A stretch of 64,000 nucleotides of DNA from Streptomyces sp. NBC_01244 (GCF_035987325.1 NZ_CP108488.1:9114001-9178000), one strand, 5' to 3'. Shown: positions 41,345 to 50,492, counted from the first letter of the stretch. Notes: generated from the sequence alone by a model not told the origin. Numbers and translations: made by a program.

Positions 41345-43615
41345 ATGCTCTCGAAATCCCTGTTGCGCCTGGGCGCAAGCGCCGCCCGCCATCCCTGGCG
41401 GGTGATCGCGGCATGGCTGATCGCCGCCACGCTCGCCGTCCTCGCCGCCGTCGCCTTCGGCGGGCGGACCGCGGACTCGATGACCGCTCCGGGACTGGAC
41501 TCCCAACGGGCCGCGGAACTGATCGAGCGGGCAGGTACCGGCCAGGAGGGGATGACCGCCCAAGTGGTCGTCACCCCCCTCGACGACGGTGCGACGTTCT
41601 TCGACCACGACAGCGCGCGCACCGCTCTCACGCGGCTGCAGACCGAGGTGAAGCGGCTGCCGCACGTGCTCGGCACGAGCGACCCGGCGGGGGCGCTCGA
41701 CACGAGCGGGGACACCGCCGTGCGCGGCGGCCTCGTTTCGGCCGACGGGCGGATCGCGGTCGTCCGGGTGCAGTACCCCGACCAGAGCCGGCTGTCGGCC
41801 GAAGACCTCGACGCCCTCGTCGATCTCGGCGACCGGCTGCGCGCCGAGCTGCCGCTGCGCATCGAGATGGGCGGGAACCTCTTCTACGCCTTCTCCGACC
41901 CCGACGGCGGCGCGAGCGAGCTGATCGGCCTCCTCGCCGCTGCCGCGATCCTGTTCCTGGCGTTCGGTTCGCTCGTCGCCGCCGCGCTGCCGATCGGCAT
42001 GGCGGTCTTCGGGCTGACCGTCGGGGTCGCCACGATGACGGTACTGGCGGGGGTGACGGAGGTCCCCACCTTCGCACCGGTCCTGGGCAGCATGGTCGGG
42101 CTCGGAGTGGGCATCGACTACGCGCTGTTCGTGCTCGCCAGGCACCGGGAGTACCTCGCGTGCGGGCTCGATCCACAGGCGGCGGCCGGACGAGCGGTGG
42201 CAACGGCGGGGCGGCCGGTGGTCTTCGCCGGCGGCACCGTCGTCGTGTCGATCCTCGGCCTGGCGGTCGCGAACGTGCCGTTCATGACGGTGGGCGGATT
42301 TGCCGTCTCGATCGTCGTCCTGACGATGGTGCTCGCGTCGGTGACGCTGCTGCCGGCCTTCCTCGGCGCGGCGGGCCCGCGCCTGGCCCGGGCCGGCCGG
42401 ATCGGCCGGGCTCTGCAGACCAGGAAGCCGGGCCGACTCGCACGGCGGCGGGACCCGGCGGCAGGCGCCGCCCACGCCACCGGTTGGCGTCGCTGGATCG
42501 GGCACGTCAGCCGGCACCCGTTGCCGTACGCGGTCGGCGCGGCGGGGCTGTTGCTGACCGCGACGCTGCCCGTACTCGGCCTGCGCGTCGGCCTGCCCGA
42601 CGACGGCTCACTGCCCCACAGCCGTCCCGAGCGCCGGGCCTACGACCTCGTCGCCGAGGGGTTCGGCCCGGGCGTCAACGGTCCCCTCGTCATCGCCGCG
42701 GACCCCACCGGTGATCCGGGAGTGCTGGACCGACTCGTCGAGGCGGTCGCGGCGGATCCGGGCATCGCATCCGTCGCGCCGACGCACATCGATCGGGCCA
42801 CCGGCATCGCGACCCTCGTGGTGTTCCCGACCACCAGCCCTCAGGACAAGGCCACGGCCGACACCATCGCCCGGCTGCGCACCGACGTGTTGCCCACGGC
42901 GATCGGGCACGGCCCGGCCAGGGCCCACGTCGGCGGCGCCGCCGCGAGCCTGTCCGATGTGGGCCAACGCACCAGCCAACGCCTGCCGGTGGTCGTCGCC
43001 GTCGTGCTGGCGATGTCGTTCCTGCTGCTGATGCTGGTCTTCCGCTCGATACTCGTACCGCTCAAGGCGGTACTGCTGAATCTGCTGAGCATCGGCGCGG
43101 CCTACGGCATCATGGTCGCGGTCTTCCAGTGGGGCTGGGGAGGCGCACTCATCGGGCTGGAAGCGACGGTTCCGATCGTGTCGTTCATCCCGATGTTCCT
43201 CTTCGCCATCCTGTTCGGCCTGTCGATGGACTACGAGGTGTTCCTCCTCTCCCGCGTACGCGAGGAGTACCTGCGCACCGGCGACAACGGCACGGCGATC
43301 GTTGAGGGCATCTCGCGCACCGCCCGGATCATCACCTCGGCCGCCCTCATCATGGTGGCGGTCTTCCTGTCCTTCGCCGTCGCCGAGGACCCCTCCACCA
43401 AAATGTTCGGGCTGGGCCTGGCCACCGCGATCTTCATCGACGCCACGGTCGTACGCATGGTGCTGGTACCGGCGACCATGACACTCCTCGGCCGGACCAA
43501 CTGGTGGCTGCCGAAGTGGCTGGACCGGATGCTTCCCCGCGGCCCGGTCGGCACGTACGACACCGACGCGGAATCCACGGATGAGGCCCCGCGTCCACGG
43601 CTGGGTGACCGTTGA
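41345..43615 (+). CDS. MMPL family RND transporter
   Basis: A 756-residue transporter with two repeats of six helices each led by an extracellular domain, as in MmpL/RND proteins. Helix regions include PIGMAVFGLTVGVATMTVLAG, GLGVGIDYALFVLARHREYL and, in the second half, ILFGLSMDYEVFLLSRVREEY. The paired GIDYALF and SMDYEVF motifs carry the conserved Asp-Tyr residues of the proton relay. ATG at 41345 has GGAGGA five bases upstream. It likely exports a lipid or hydrophobic metabolite. The divergent two-component system probably controls it. Confidence 0.92.
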   Translation: MLSKSLLRLGASAARHPWRVIAAWLIAATLAVLAAVAFGGRTADSMTAPGLDSQRAAELIERAGTGQEGMTAQVVVTPLDDGATFFDHDSARTALTRLQTEVKRLPHVLGTSDPAGALDTSGDTAVRGGLVSADGRIAVVRVQYPDQSRLSAEDLDALVDLGDRLRAELPLRIEMGGNLFYAFSDPDGGASELIGLLAAAAILFLAFGSLVAAALPIGMAVFGLTVGVATMTVLAGVTEVPTFAPVLGSMVGLGVGIDYALFVLARHREYLACGLDPQAAAGRAVATAGRPVVFAGGTVVVSILGLAVANVPFMTVGGFAVSIVVLTMVLASVTLLPAFLGAAGPRLARAGRIGRALQTRKPGRLARRRDPAAGAAHATGWRRWIGHVSRHPLPYAVGAAGLLLTATLPVLGLRVGLPDDGSLPHSRPERRAYDLVAEGFGPGVNGPLVIAADPTGDPGVLDRLVEAVAADPGIASVAPTHIDRATGIATLVVFPTTSPQDKATADTIARLRTDVLPTAIGHGPARAHVGGAAASLSDVGQRTSQRLPVVVAVVLAMSFLLLMLVFRSILVPLKAVLLNLLSIGAAYGIMVAVFQWGWGGALIGLEATVPIVSFIPMFLFAILFGLSMDYEVFLLSRVREEYLRTGDNGTAIVEGISRTARIITSAALIMVAVFLSFAVAEDPSTKMFGLGLATAIFIDATVVRMVLVPATMTLLGRTNWWLPKWLDRMLPRGPVGTYDTDAESTDEAPRPRLGDR

Positions 43616-43648
43616 CTCAACTCCTGCCCGCCCTGGGCGTCCGGCACC

Positions 43649-43955
43649 TCAGCGCGTCACCCAGGGGCATATCGAGTCGTGATCATCGGGGATGAACTGC
43701 GGGCTGTCCGCTGCCTGGCCTGTGGTCAGGATGAACGCCGGCGGGCGGCACTTGCGGTCGGCGGCGAGGTGGACCCTGCTGGTCCGCCCGCCTCTGGAAC
43801 GTCCGAGGAGGGCGGCCTTCAGCCGGAGTTTCCGCCGACGCCGGAAGCGTCGTCGTTCTTCCAGCGGGGGATCACTTTCGGTCTCTTGCCCCGGCCGCGT
43901 CGTGGTGGGCTCGGGCGGTGGCGGAGTCGATACTGACCAGCGAATCTCGTCAGGC
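43649..43955 (-). mobile_element. IS5-family transposase remnant (frameshifted, 3' truncated)
   Basis: Minus-strand sequence reads WSVS then LLGRSRGGRTSRVHLAADRKCRPPAFILT and TGQAADSPQF, the central part of an IS5/IS427-type DDE transposase (the WxVSxDS start of the catalytic core and GRSRGGxTxKxHLA). The early Asp region survives only in another frame, so at least one frameshift is present, and the last third including the catalytic Glu is missing. It is inert and has cut into a GNAT gene. Confidence 0.75.
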
Positions 43956-43989
43956 GTCGAGTGGAAGTTCCAGCAGTTCCACCGGGGGC

Positions 43990-44145
43990 TGGAAACCGAG
44001 GCATCCAGCGCTCCGCCTCTTCCAGGGGCCGCGCCGGGGTCGGTGGTCGTCCTTCGTGCTCCTCTTGCTTGAACGTCCATCGGAGTTCGGCCAGGCGCCC
44101 GGCATCGGCGGGTCGGGCAGGGCGCACGGTGAAATCTGTGGTCAT
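43990..44145 (-). pseudogene. 5' fragment of a GNAT acetyltransferase gene
   Basis: From ATG at 44145 the minus strand reads MTTDFTVRPARPADAGRLAELRW and continues to PLEEAERWM, a normal N-terminus of GNAT-fold acetyltransferases (first strand and helix). After about 51 codons the match ends where the IS5 remnant begins. The acetyl-CoA binding half is missing. Confidence 0.65.
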
Positions 44146-44287
44146 GGGGCGAGTTTCCGGTCGCACCACGGTGGGGCGATCGGATTTCCGTACGGGCAAA
44201 CGGGTGAGAGTCGGCCCCGCCGGCCTTAGGGCGTGTATCGAAAGTAGTTTCTAGGGGATCGTCAGGCTGCCCGGCTACGGTGCGGGC

Positions 44288-45001
44288 ATGGTGAATTTCG
44301 TGCTGGTTGCAGGTGCACGGCTCGGGGCGTGGGCGTGGGGCGAGGTGGTGCCGTATCTGCGCGCGGCTGGCCACGGCGTCTATCCGTTGACGCTGTCCGG
44401 TCTTGCTGACAAGCAGGGTGTACCGGCGGGGCAAGCGACTCACGTCCAGGACATCGTTGCCGAGGTGGAGCGCCAGGGTCTGCGTGACGTAGTCCTGGTG
44501 GGTCACAGCTACTCGGGCATCCCGGTAGGTCAGGCCGCGGAGCGGATCGGTGACCGACTGGCCCGCGTAGTATTCGTCGACTCAAGTGTTCCAACTGATG
44601 GCGAGTCGTTTGTCTCCGCCTGGCCGGACGGCGGGGCGGCAGTGGAGGCATCGATCGCCGAGAGCGGAGGGTTTTGGCCGCTCGCGCCAGCCGCTCATTA
44701 CGACGGCGAGGGTCTCACCGATGAGCAGATCGCACGCCTCGTGCGTGGCTCGACGTCTCACCCGGGTGCCACGCTGACCGAGCCCGCTGTGCTGTCGGGG
44801 CCGCTCGGTGAACTTCCGGCGACATACATCCTGTGCGTGATGCCAGGGGCCGAGTCTGACGACGCAGAGCCCGACGAAGATGTGGCTGAGCTGCTGAACA
44901 GTAAGCGCTGGCGGCTGGTGAAGATGGACACCGGCCATTGGCCGATGTTCTCCCAGCCGCGCGAGCTGGCGCAGATTCTCCTCAATGCTGCCGTGGAGTG
45001 A
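44288..45001 (+). CDS. Alpha/beta fold hydrolase (esterase-like), possibly acquired
   Basis: A 237-residue alpha/beta hydrolase of the compact plant-methylesterase/hydroxynitrile-lyase-like type. Motifs: opening FVLVAGARLGAWAWGEVVPYLRAAGH, nucleophile elbow GHSYSG, and catalytic His in MDTGHWPMF. It is intact although flanked on both sides by dead transposases. Roughly a third of the codons in the first half end in A or T, clearly more than in neighbouring genes, suggesting horizontal origin. ATG at 44288 is the natural start. Substrate unknown. Confidence 0.85.
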   Translation: MVNFVLVAGARLGAWAWGEVVPYLRAAGHGVYPLTLSGLADKQGVPAGQATHVQDIVAEVERQGLRDVVLVGHSYSGIPVGQAAERIGDRLARVVFVDSSVPTDGESFVSAWPDGGAAVEASIAESGGFWPLAPAAHYDGEGLTDEQIARLVRGSTSHPGATLTEPAVLSGPLGELPATYILCVMPGAESDDAEPDEDVAELLNSKRWRLVKMDTGHWPMFSQPRELAQILLNAAVE

Positions 45002-45052
45002 GAGCACCTCCATGCCTGCGGGCTGGTTTTGGACGCGCTTGATGTGTGCTGG

Positions 45053-45883
45053 TCACAGCCATTCGCCGATGGCCGCTATGAGGACGGTCGCCTCGTAGTG
45101 GACCGCTGGCTTGTCGTATCGCGTGGCGACGGCGCGGAACCTCTTGGGGTGGTTTTCCCACACTCGACCGCGTGCCGCTCACGGTAGTCGACCGGGTCGA
45201 ACTTCGGCGGCCGGCCGCCGCGAGAGCCGCGCTGTTTGCGGTGGCGCGCCTGGTCGACCTTGTCCGGGATGGTGCAGCGGATCCCTCGGCGACGCAGGTA
45301 AGCGCGGTTCTTGCGGGAGGCGTCCGCGCTATCGGCACGCACCCGATCGGGGCGGACGCGCGGGCGGTCCGGCCCGATGCGGGGCACGCGGACCTTCCTC
45401 GGCACGGGTTCGAACTGCGGCGAGTTGTCGCGCTGCCTGGCCGTTACCACGATCGACATGGGCTTCTGGCCCTGCTCGGCGGTCAGGTGCACGGGGCTCG
45501 TTGAAGACACCACCCGGCGGTTCCTTCTGAAGGTCACCCTGCTTCCGGGCTCCAGCCGCGTGCCGATGGGCGCGGCACATCGTGGCATCGACGCTCAGAT
45601 CCCACACGATCGCGCCCTTCGCATCGGCCAGGGACTGGAGCCGGCTGAAGACCCGGTGCCAGGTGCCGTTTCGCTGCCATCGGCGGAACAAGTCGTAGAT
45701 CCTGCCGCACGGGCCGTACTCGACGGGCACGTCCCGCCACGGAACGCCCGTTCGGACCCGGAAACCGGATGCCGTCGATCAACTGCCGCCGGGCCAGACA
45801 GGCGGCCGCCCCGCCTTCGTCCCCATCGGCAACAACGGCTCCAACACCGCCCACTGTTCATCAGCCACCGTCTGCGGGGTCAT
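45053..45883 (-). mobile_element. IS5-family transposase gene, degenerate with several frameshifts
   Basis: A near-full-length IS5 (IS427-like) transposase can be followed across frames on the minus strand: MTPQTVADEQWAVLEPLLP, RRQLIDGIRF, GRIYDLFRRWQRNGTWHRV, then WDLSVDATMC (first catalytic Asp), YLRRRGIRCTIPDKVDQ, YRERHAVECG (catalytic Glu) and an end in ATRYDKPAVHYEATVLIAAIGEWL read as consecutive short blocks. At least three frameshifts separate the blocks, more than the single programmed shift of this group, so it is dead. Terminal inverted repeats were not identified. Confidence 0.85.
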
Positions 45884-45884
45884 C

Positions 45885-46323
45885 AAGCGGCTCCGGCCGC
45901 TGCTGGCACTGGAGCCGGACCACACGGTCGCCGCCTCGTCCCGGAACTACCGGTTCTCGGCGAACGTGGAGGTCATCATCGACGCGGACAGCCGCCTGGT
46001 CATCGCGAGCGCACGCCCCGCTCCCGGCAACAAGGCCGACGCCCACGTCCGGCGCGAGTCGGATCTGCCAGCCCACGCCGCCGGGACGACAGTCATCGCG
46101 GACGGCGCCTCCTTTGGTACCGGGCTTATCGTCCCGCACCGCAGACGAGTTGGACGCCCCCTCCTTCGCGGGCAGGAGGAGGGCAACGCCGAACACCGAC
46201 GCGTTCGCGCCCGCGTCGAGCACACCGTCGCCCGCATGAGGAACTGGAAGATCCTCCGCGACTGCCGCCAGAAAGACGATGGCCTCCACCACGCCGTCGC
46301 CACCCTGCACAACCTCGCCATGA
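45885..46323 (+). mobile_element. DDE_Tnp_4-type transposase 3' remnant
   Basis: Plus-strand sequence reads VIKRLRPLLALEPDHTVAASSRNYRFSANVEVI in short recognisable blocks, then VIIDADSRLVIASARPAPGN, IADGASFGTGLIVPH, RRVRARVEHTVARMRNWKIL and DGLHHAVATLHNLAM. This is the C-terminal half of an IS5-superfamily transposase with a DDE_Tnp_4 domain (VIIDAD, ADG, ARVEH). Between ALEP and VAASSRN a stretch including the first catalytic Asp appears deleted. No start codon remains and the frame runs past the end into a neighbouring gene. It abuts the other transposase head to head. Confidence 0.8.
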
Positions 46324-46327
46324 CACC

Positions 46328-46730
46328 CTTTAGGGGCGGCGTCCCACCGGTGGAGCAGGGATCCGTCCGGGCCGAATACGTCCATGCGGTAGCCCTTGGC
46401 CGTGGAGAGCTGCTCGAATTCCCTGAGGTACGAGACGACGGAATCCCGCTGCTTCTCGAAGAGCGAGTTCCCCGACTCGCTCCGCGTGGACCGGAGGATC
46501 AGCAGGGGAGCCCCCTCGGGATCCGCCTCCTGCTGGATGGCGTACACGGTCTTCTCCCCGCCCGCTCGCTGATACCGCTCGGCCAGCGCGATGGCGGTCG
46601 ACGGCGCGGCCGTACTCGTCACGGTCGGGCCGGCCGACGAAACGGCGCCCTCGTCTTCCGTGCAGGCCGTCAGGAGAAGCGCGGAGCCGGCGATCAGGCA
46701 GGCCGTTCGTACCCGAGTCCGTATCCGCAT
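46328..46730 (-). pseudogene. Lipoprotein gene cut at its 3' end by a transposase remnant
   Basis: From ATG at 46730 the protein begins MRIRTRVRTACLIAGSALLL with lipobox LLTAC and a Ser/Thr/Ala linker, then a globular segment (YAIQQEADPEGAPLLI, VVSYLREFEQLSTAKGYRMDVFG). After about RWDAAPKG the frame is antisense to the transposase remnant, so the native end is lost or replaced. What remains might still be exported. No family recognised. Confidence 0.6.
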
Positions 46731-46784
46731 GTCCCGCTCCTCAACTCACGCACCACAAAGCCATGTCGGCCTCATTCTCACCCG

Positions 46785-47000
46785 TCAGCGCAGTACTGCG
46801 GCCCGCAAGCCGGTGAAGTCGGTGTGCACCGGGTTCAGGGTGAGGAGGGAGGAGAGGCTCAGGGTGCGTTGGCCCGGCCTGTGGTCGTCGCGGGGCAGTA
46901 TCGCGCCGAGTCCTTCAGGCATGGGCACATTGTCCGACCCCCCGCCCGCTCCGGCGGAGGCGGGTAGGAGGTGCTGCCCCCGGGTGTGACGGATGGTCAA
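46785..47000 (-). CDS. Possible small protein
   Basis: A 71-residue frame from a TTG, or 45 residues from ATG at 46922 (MPEGLGAILPRDDHRPGQ). Codon third positions are mostly G or C as in real genes here, and the 46731-47082 region has no better candidate. There is no ribosome site for the TTG and no family match that I recognise; it may be a relic. Confidence 0.3.
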   Translation of the reverse strand: MTIRHTRGQHLLPASAGAGGGSDNVPMPEGLGAILPRDDHRPGQRTLSLSSLLTLNPVHTDFTGLRAAVLR

Positions 47001-47082
47001 GGGGGCCGCCCACCTCAGTCGAGCCGTCTACTGTGCGGACCAAGGCCGAGCCGCCCATCGTGGCGACCTGAGGAGGAATCCC

Positions 47083-47619
47083 GTGGCATCGCAGTACGAC
47101 CCCGAGCACGCTCCCGCGGGTGACGTGGGCGCAGCACTGTTGATGATCGATTCCCGGCTCAAAGGCATTCACGACGGCAAGACCAGGATGGATCCCGAGC
47201 AGCAGGCGCTGGTCGATCAGTACGCCTCGTCGCTCGGTCCCAGGGAAGCCGACGACCTTCTGGACGGGGCGTGCACCCTCATCTACATGTTCATGATGTG
47301 GCTGCGCAGGGCACACGAGGACCACGGCAAGGACGTCATCGAGTACGTCGTGCCGAACCTCGTCGCCACGATGCGCATGATGCCCAGGAGCGTCCGGCCC
47401 GAGGCCATCCCGACCATGGCGGGCCTCGTCATCGCCGCGGGTACCGGGCTGAGCCCCAACTTGTGGCGCAAACAGTACGGAGACTGGACCGAGGCGGAGA
47501 TGAACCCGCTGGAAGCCACCGCCTTCCTGCTCGCGGAGTACATCAACCGGATGACCGGCGACCCCGACTTCGCCACCCGCCTGATCACCGATGCCCTGGC
47601 CGACGCGGACGAGGACTGA
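47083..47619 (+). CDS. Conserved hypothetical protein
   Basis: A 178-residue, mostly helical soluble protein (DPEQQALVDQYASSLGPREADDLLDGACTLIYMF in separate helices; later RPEAIPTMAGLVIAAGTGLSP and LEATAFLLAEYINRMTGD). GTG at 47083 is the start because GAGGAGGAA precedes it. The moderately hydrophobic helices do not form clear membrane spans. I do not recognise the family or a function. Confidence 0.7.
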   Translation: MASQYDPEHAPAGDVGAALLMIDSRLKGIHDGKTRMDPEQQALVDQYASSLGPREADDLLDGACTLIYMFMMWLRRAHEDHGKDVIEYVVPNLVATMRMMPRSVRPEAIPTMAGLVIAAGTGLSPNLWRKQYGDWTEAEMNPLEATAFLLAEYINRMTGDPDFATRLITDALADADED

Positions 47620-47769
47620 TGCAACCCCTGCCCCGCGAGAGCCGCTCTGGGGGCGATCACCGGGATTTCGTGATGTGGTGCTGGGAGCGCCGATGAGTTT
47701 TACGGCGACTGGCTGTCTACCTCTGTGAAGGACCGAAACCCCCGCAGCCGCCCCGAAAGGGTGAGGAAC

Positions 47770-48162
47770 ATGAAGTACATGATCCAGATGAACGTGCCCG
47801 CCGCCGAGTGGGACGCCATCATGTCCTCCTACTCCGAGGAGGACATGAAGGCCATGTTCGCCCACATGGGAGCCCTCAACGAGGACATCACCGCCGCCGG
47901 CGAATGGGTGGACGGGCAGGGCCTCGGTGGTCCCTCGCTGGCCAAGACGGTACGGGCCGGAAGCGACGGGCGGCCGCAGGTGACCGACGGGCCGGCCTAC
48001 GAAGGGACCGTCCTGGCCGGGTACTGGCTGGTCGACGTCAAGAGCGAGGACCGGGCCCTGGAGATCGCCGCACGCGCGTCGGCCTGCCCCGGACCCGGAG
48101 GGAAGCCCGGCAACGACCCGGTCGAGGTGCACCCGATCCCCGGGGACCCGACCCAGGGCTGA
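47770..48162 (+). CDS. YCII/DGPF-domain protein
   Basis: A 130-residue protein of the YCII-related family: MKYMIQMNVPAAEWDAIMSS, then VTDGPAYEGTVLAGYWLVDVKSEDRALEIAARASACPGPG read as family blocks. The DGP tripeptide is the family hallmark. These ferredoxin-like proteins often neighbour ECF sigma factor genes; none is present here. ATG at 47770 has GAGGA upstream. Biochemical role unknown. Confidence 0.85.
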   Translation: MKYMIQMNVPAAEWDAIMSSYSEEDMKAMFAHMGALNEDITAAGEWVDGQGLGGPSLAKTVRAGSDGRPQVTDGPAYEGTVLAGYWLVDVKSEDRALEIAARASACPGPGGKPGNDPVEVHPIPGDPTQG

Positions 48163-48196
48163 GAGGGCCGCGCGAGTCGTTCCGGGGCGCTCGTCG

Positions 48197-49201
48197 CTAC
48201 GGCGAGAACGAGGATGAGGACGAAGACGAAGACGAAGACGAAGACGAGGACGAGGCGGTCGGCCCGGACCCCGGCGCCGGGGTCCGGGCCGGGGTCGCGG
48301 CGCGGTCCGCCACGAGGCGGACGGCCGCGATCGTGAGGTCCGGGTCGTGGAGCTGGACGTAGTGATCGCTACCGGTCGCCATCAGGTGCGGGGTTTGCGG
48401 CCGCAGACCCACCAGAGCCTGCTGTGCCTTGGGCCAGGCCTTCTCCAGCTTCGCCACCAGATTCCTGGCCATCGTGGGTGGCACGGCGAAGGGCTCGGTC
48501 TTGCTGAGTACCGCGACGGGAACCGGGGGCAGCGGGCCGCCGCGGTCGATGGCCGTGACCCCGCCCTCGATGTCCACCTGCTCGAAGTCCGGATCGGCGT
48601 CGAACGGCGTACCGGGATGCCGCAGCGCCTCCACGTACGCCGCCCAGTCGGCCCCCATCGCCGGCTTCAGGGCCGGCCCCAGCGCGTCGACCAGGACCAG
48701 CCCGCGCGTCCGCTCCGGGTGCTCCTGCGCGTAGCGCAGTGCCAGCATCCCGCCGAAGGAGTGCCCCACCAGCAGGTACGGACCGGGCACGTGCGCGGCC
48801 GTCAGCACCCGGTCCAGGTCCTGGACCATGGCGGGCAGGGCCCGGGTGCCCCGTACGGGCGTGCTGCGGTCGGTGAGCTCGGGTGGCTCCGTGTAGCGGA
48901 TGGTCCCGGGCCGGTCGTAGGTGCACACCCGGGTGAACGCGGCGACACCCGGAAGCACCGCCGGGGCCTTGGGCACGGGCGGGCTGGTGTCGGTCAGGGA
49001 CCACGGGTCGGAGGCCTCGTGCAGCCCGGCGAGCAGCACCACGGTCGGACTCCCCGAGCCCGCGCAGCGCAGGTACAGGCTCCGCCCGCCGCCGATGTCC
49101 ACGCGCTGCTCGGTGTCACCGCTGCTCGGCGTCGGCGCGGCGGCCACCAGCAGCACGGAGGCAATCGCAGCCACCGCCGCACCAGGCACACGCCATCGCA
49201 T
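48197..49201 (-). CDS. Exported alpha/beta hydrolase with poly-Ser tail
   Basis: A 334-residue exported hydrolase. Signal peptide MRWRVPGAAVAAIASVLLVAAAPTPSSG, then an alpha/beta fold with LYLRCAGSGSPTVVLLAGLH, CTYDRPGT, nucleophile elbow GHSFGGM and a C-terminal His in GSDHYVQLHDP. The last residues are thirteen or more consecutive serines ending FSP, encoded by a hexamer repeat, and probably not part of the fold. Substrate unknown. It is monocistronic. Confidence 0.82.
   Translation of the reverse strand: MRWRVPGAAVAAIASVLLVAAAPTPSSGDTEQRVDIGGGRSLYLRCAGSGSPTVVLLAGLHEASDPWSLTDTSPPVPKAPAVLPGVAAFTRVCTYDRPGTIRYTEPPELTDRSTPVRGTRALPAMVQDLDRVLTAAHVPGPYLLVGHSFGGMLALRYAQEHPERTRGLVLVDALGPALKPAMGADWAAYVEALRHPGTPFDADPDFEQVDIEGGVTAIDRGGPLPPVPVAVLSKTEPFAVPPTMARNLVAKLEKAWPKAQQALVGLRPQTPHLMATGSDHYVQLHDPDLTIAAVRLVADRAATPARTPAPGSGPTASSSSSSSSSSSSSSSFSP
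48200..48257. repeat. GACGAA/GAGGAC hexamer repeat encoding poly-Ser
   Basis: On the plus strand the DNA is an almost pure GA(C/G)GA(A/C) repeat; read on the minus strand it gives TCx serine codons at the hydrolase C-terminus. It reaches to within a few bases of the stop. Confidence 0.9.
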
Positions 49202-49290
49202 ATCCCAAGCCTCCCTCGCCCCCTTGCACCCCGCCATCCGGCCCCGGCGTCCCGGCATGCGGGCCGGGCGCCGGGGGACGAGGTCACCTG

Positions 49291-50331
49291 TCACACCATG
49301 AGCAGCAGCCGGGTGTTCGGTACGAGCTTCCGGTTGACGCTGGTGCTCTGCACGAAGATCGTGAAATCGTCGTTGTGGTCGGGCTTGACCCGCGCCTCCA
49401 CCGCCGGCAGGCCGAGCAGGGCCCGGGCCTCGGGCCCCGTGTACACCCGGTCCGTCTTCTTCTCCAGCACCGCGATCTGCTTCTTCGCCTGGATCTTCTC
49501 CGGCTTGCTCAGCTGATAGAACGCGCCACCGGTGCGGTACGTGTGCCCGGACTCGACGACCCACTCCCGGATCGCCGCGTCACGGGCCACCGGCAGCAGC
49601 TGGTACGCGGAGGGATCCACCGGAGCGAGACCGGCCGCCTTGATGGTGTCCTTGTTGACCGCGTCCCCACCGGTGGAGAACACCGCCCGCGATCCCCGGA
49701 TGCCCTTGGCACGGCCCACCATGAACTTCTCGGTGGCCTCCTTGATGACCTGCCCGGCCTCCTCCAGACCCTGTGTGCTCGTGGCGTCCCAGATGGCGAT
49801 GTTCTCCTTCGGGAAGCCGCACTGCATGGCCTCGCGCTTGCCCATCTGGTCCGGCACGAGGACGGCCAGAGTCCAGTTGTCCTCCTGCGTCTCGATCATC
49901 TCGGCCACGGCCTTCACCAGTTCACGCGGATCCCGGGCAGGGGCGTCCGGGGAGCGGTGGCTCGCGTTCTCCTGGCCGTCGGTCAGCACGAACGTCAGGA
50001 AGCTGTGGTCGCCGTACAGTTGGGCCGTCTGAGCCAGCTCGCGCTGCGACTTCAGCGAGGCCGCCAGCAGCGCCGTCATTCCACCGGTCCGGTAGAGCTG
50101 CTTCAGCGACGGCATCCGCAGCACGTCCTTGTCGTAGACGACGCACTCCACCTTGTCCGCGAAGACGTAGACCGTGACACGGGTCTCCTGGTCCAGTTCA
50201 CCGGACCGGCGGGCCAAGTACGCGATCTGCTGGTCGGCGACTTCGACGACCTTGCGGCTCAGGTGCGACATGGACGAGCTGGCATCCAACACAAGAGCAA
50301 CGTGGTTGATGTAGTTCTGGTTTCCGGACAT
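49291..50331 (-). CDS. VWA domain protein
   Basis: A 346-residue soluble protein. The N-terminal 200 residues are a von Willebrand A domain with an intact MIDAS (DASSSMS, then TGGMT and a later Asp in LTDGQEN), so it should bind Mg2+. The C-terminal 140 residues (ARDAAIREWVVESGHTYRTGGAFY, VYTGPEARALLGLP, VFVQSTSVNRKLVPNTRLLLM in blocks) form a second domain I do not recognise. No signal peptide or membrane span. No MoxR ATPase or Ter gene neighbours it. It may act as a scaffold. Confidence 0.82.
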   Translation of the reverse strand: MSGNQNYINHVALVLDASSSMSHLSRKVVEVADQQIAYLARRSGELDQETRVTVYVFADKVECVVYDKDVLRMPSLKQLYRTGGMTALLAASLKSQRELAQTAQLYGDHSFLTFVLTDGQENASHRSPDAPARDPRELVKAVAEMIETQEDNWTLAVLVPDQMGKREAMQCGFPKENIAIWDATSTQGLEEAGQVIKEATEKFMVGRAKGIRGSRAVFSTGGDAVNKDTIKAAGLAPVDPSAYQLLPVARDAAIREWVVESGHTYRTGGAFYQLSKPEKIQAKKQIAVLEKKTDRVYTGPEARALLGLPAVEARVKPDHNDDFTIFVQSTSVNRKLVPNTRLLLMV

Positions 50332-50492
50332 GGAAGCTCCCCCTCGTTCCGACTGGATGCTCCTACCGTCTCACCCACCACTGACAATCGATCTTGGCTC
50401 CGGTGCCGGACCCGGGGTCCCCGTCCATGCGCGAACGCGGCTCCGCGAGGGTCTTGTGAGGTGTCGAAACGTTACGCCTGCGGCGTTCGAGT

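Noticed and set aside
40201..42714. Very long plus-strand open frame across the kinase and MMPL genes
   Set aside because: It runs antisense to a histidine kinase and out of frame with MMPL; its sequence is Arg/Gly/Pro shadow without motifs.
45053..46323. Functional composite transposon around the hydrolase gene
   Set aside because: All transposase reading frames are broken, the copies are of different families and in mixed orientation, and no terminal repeats were found.
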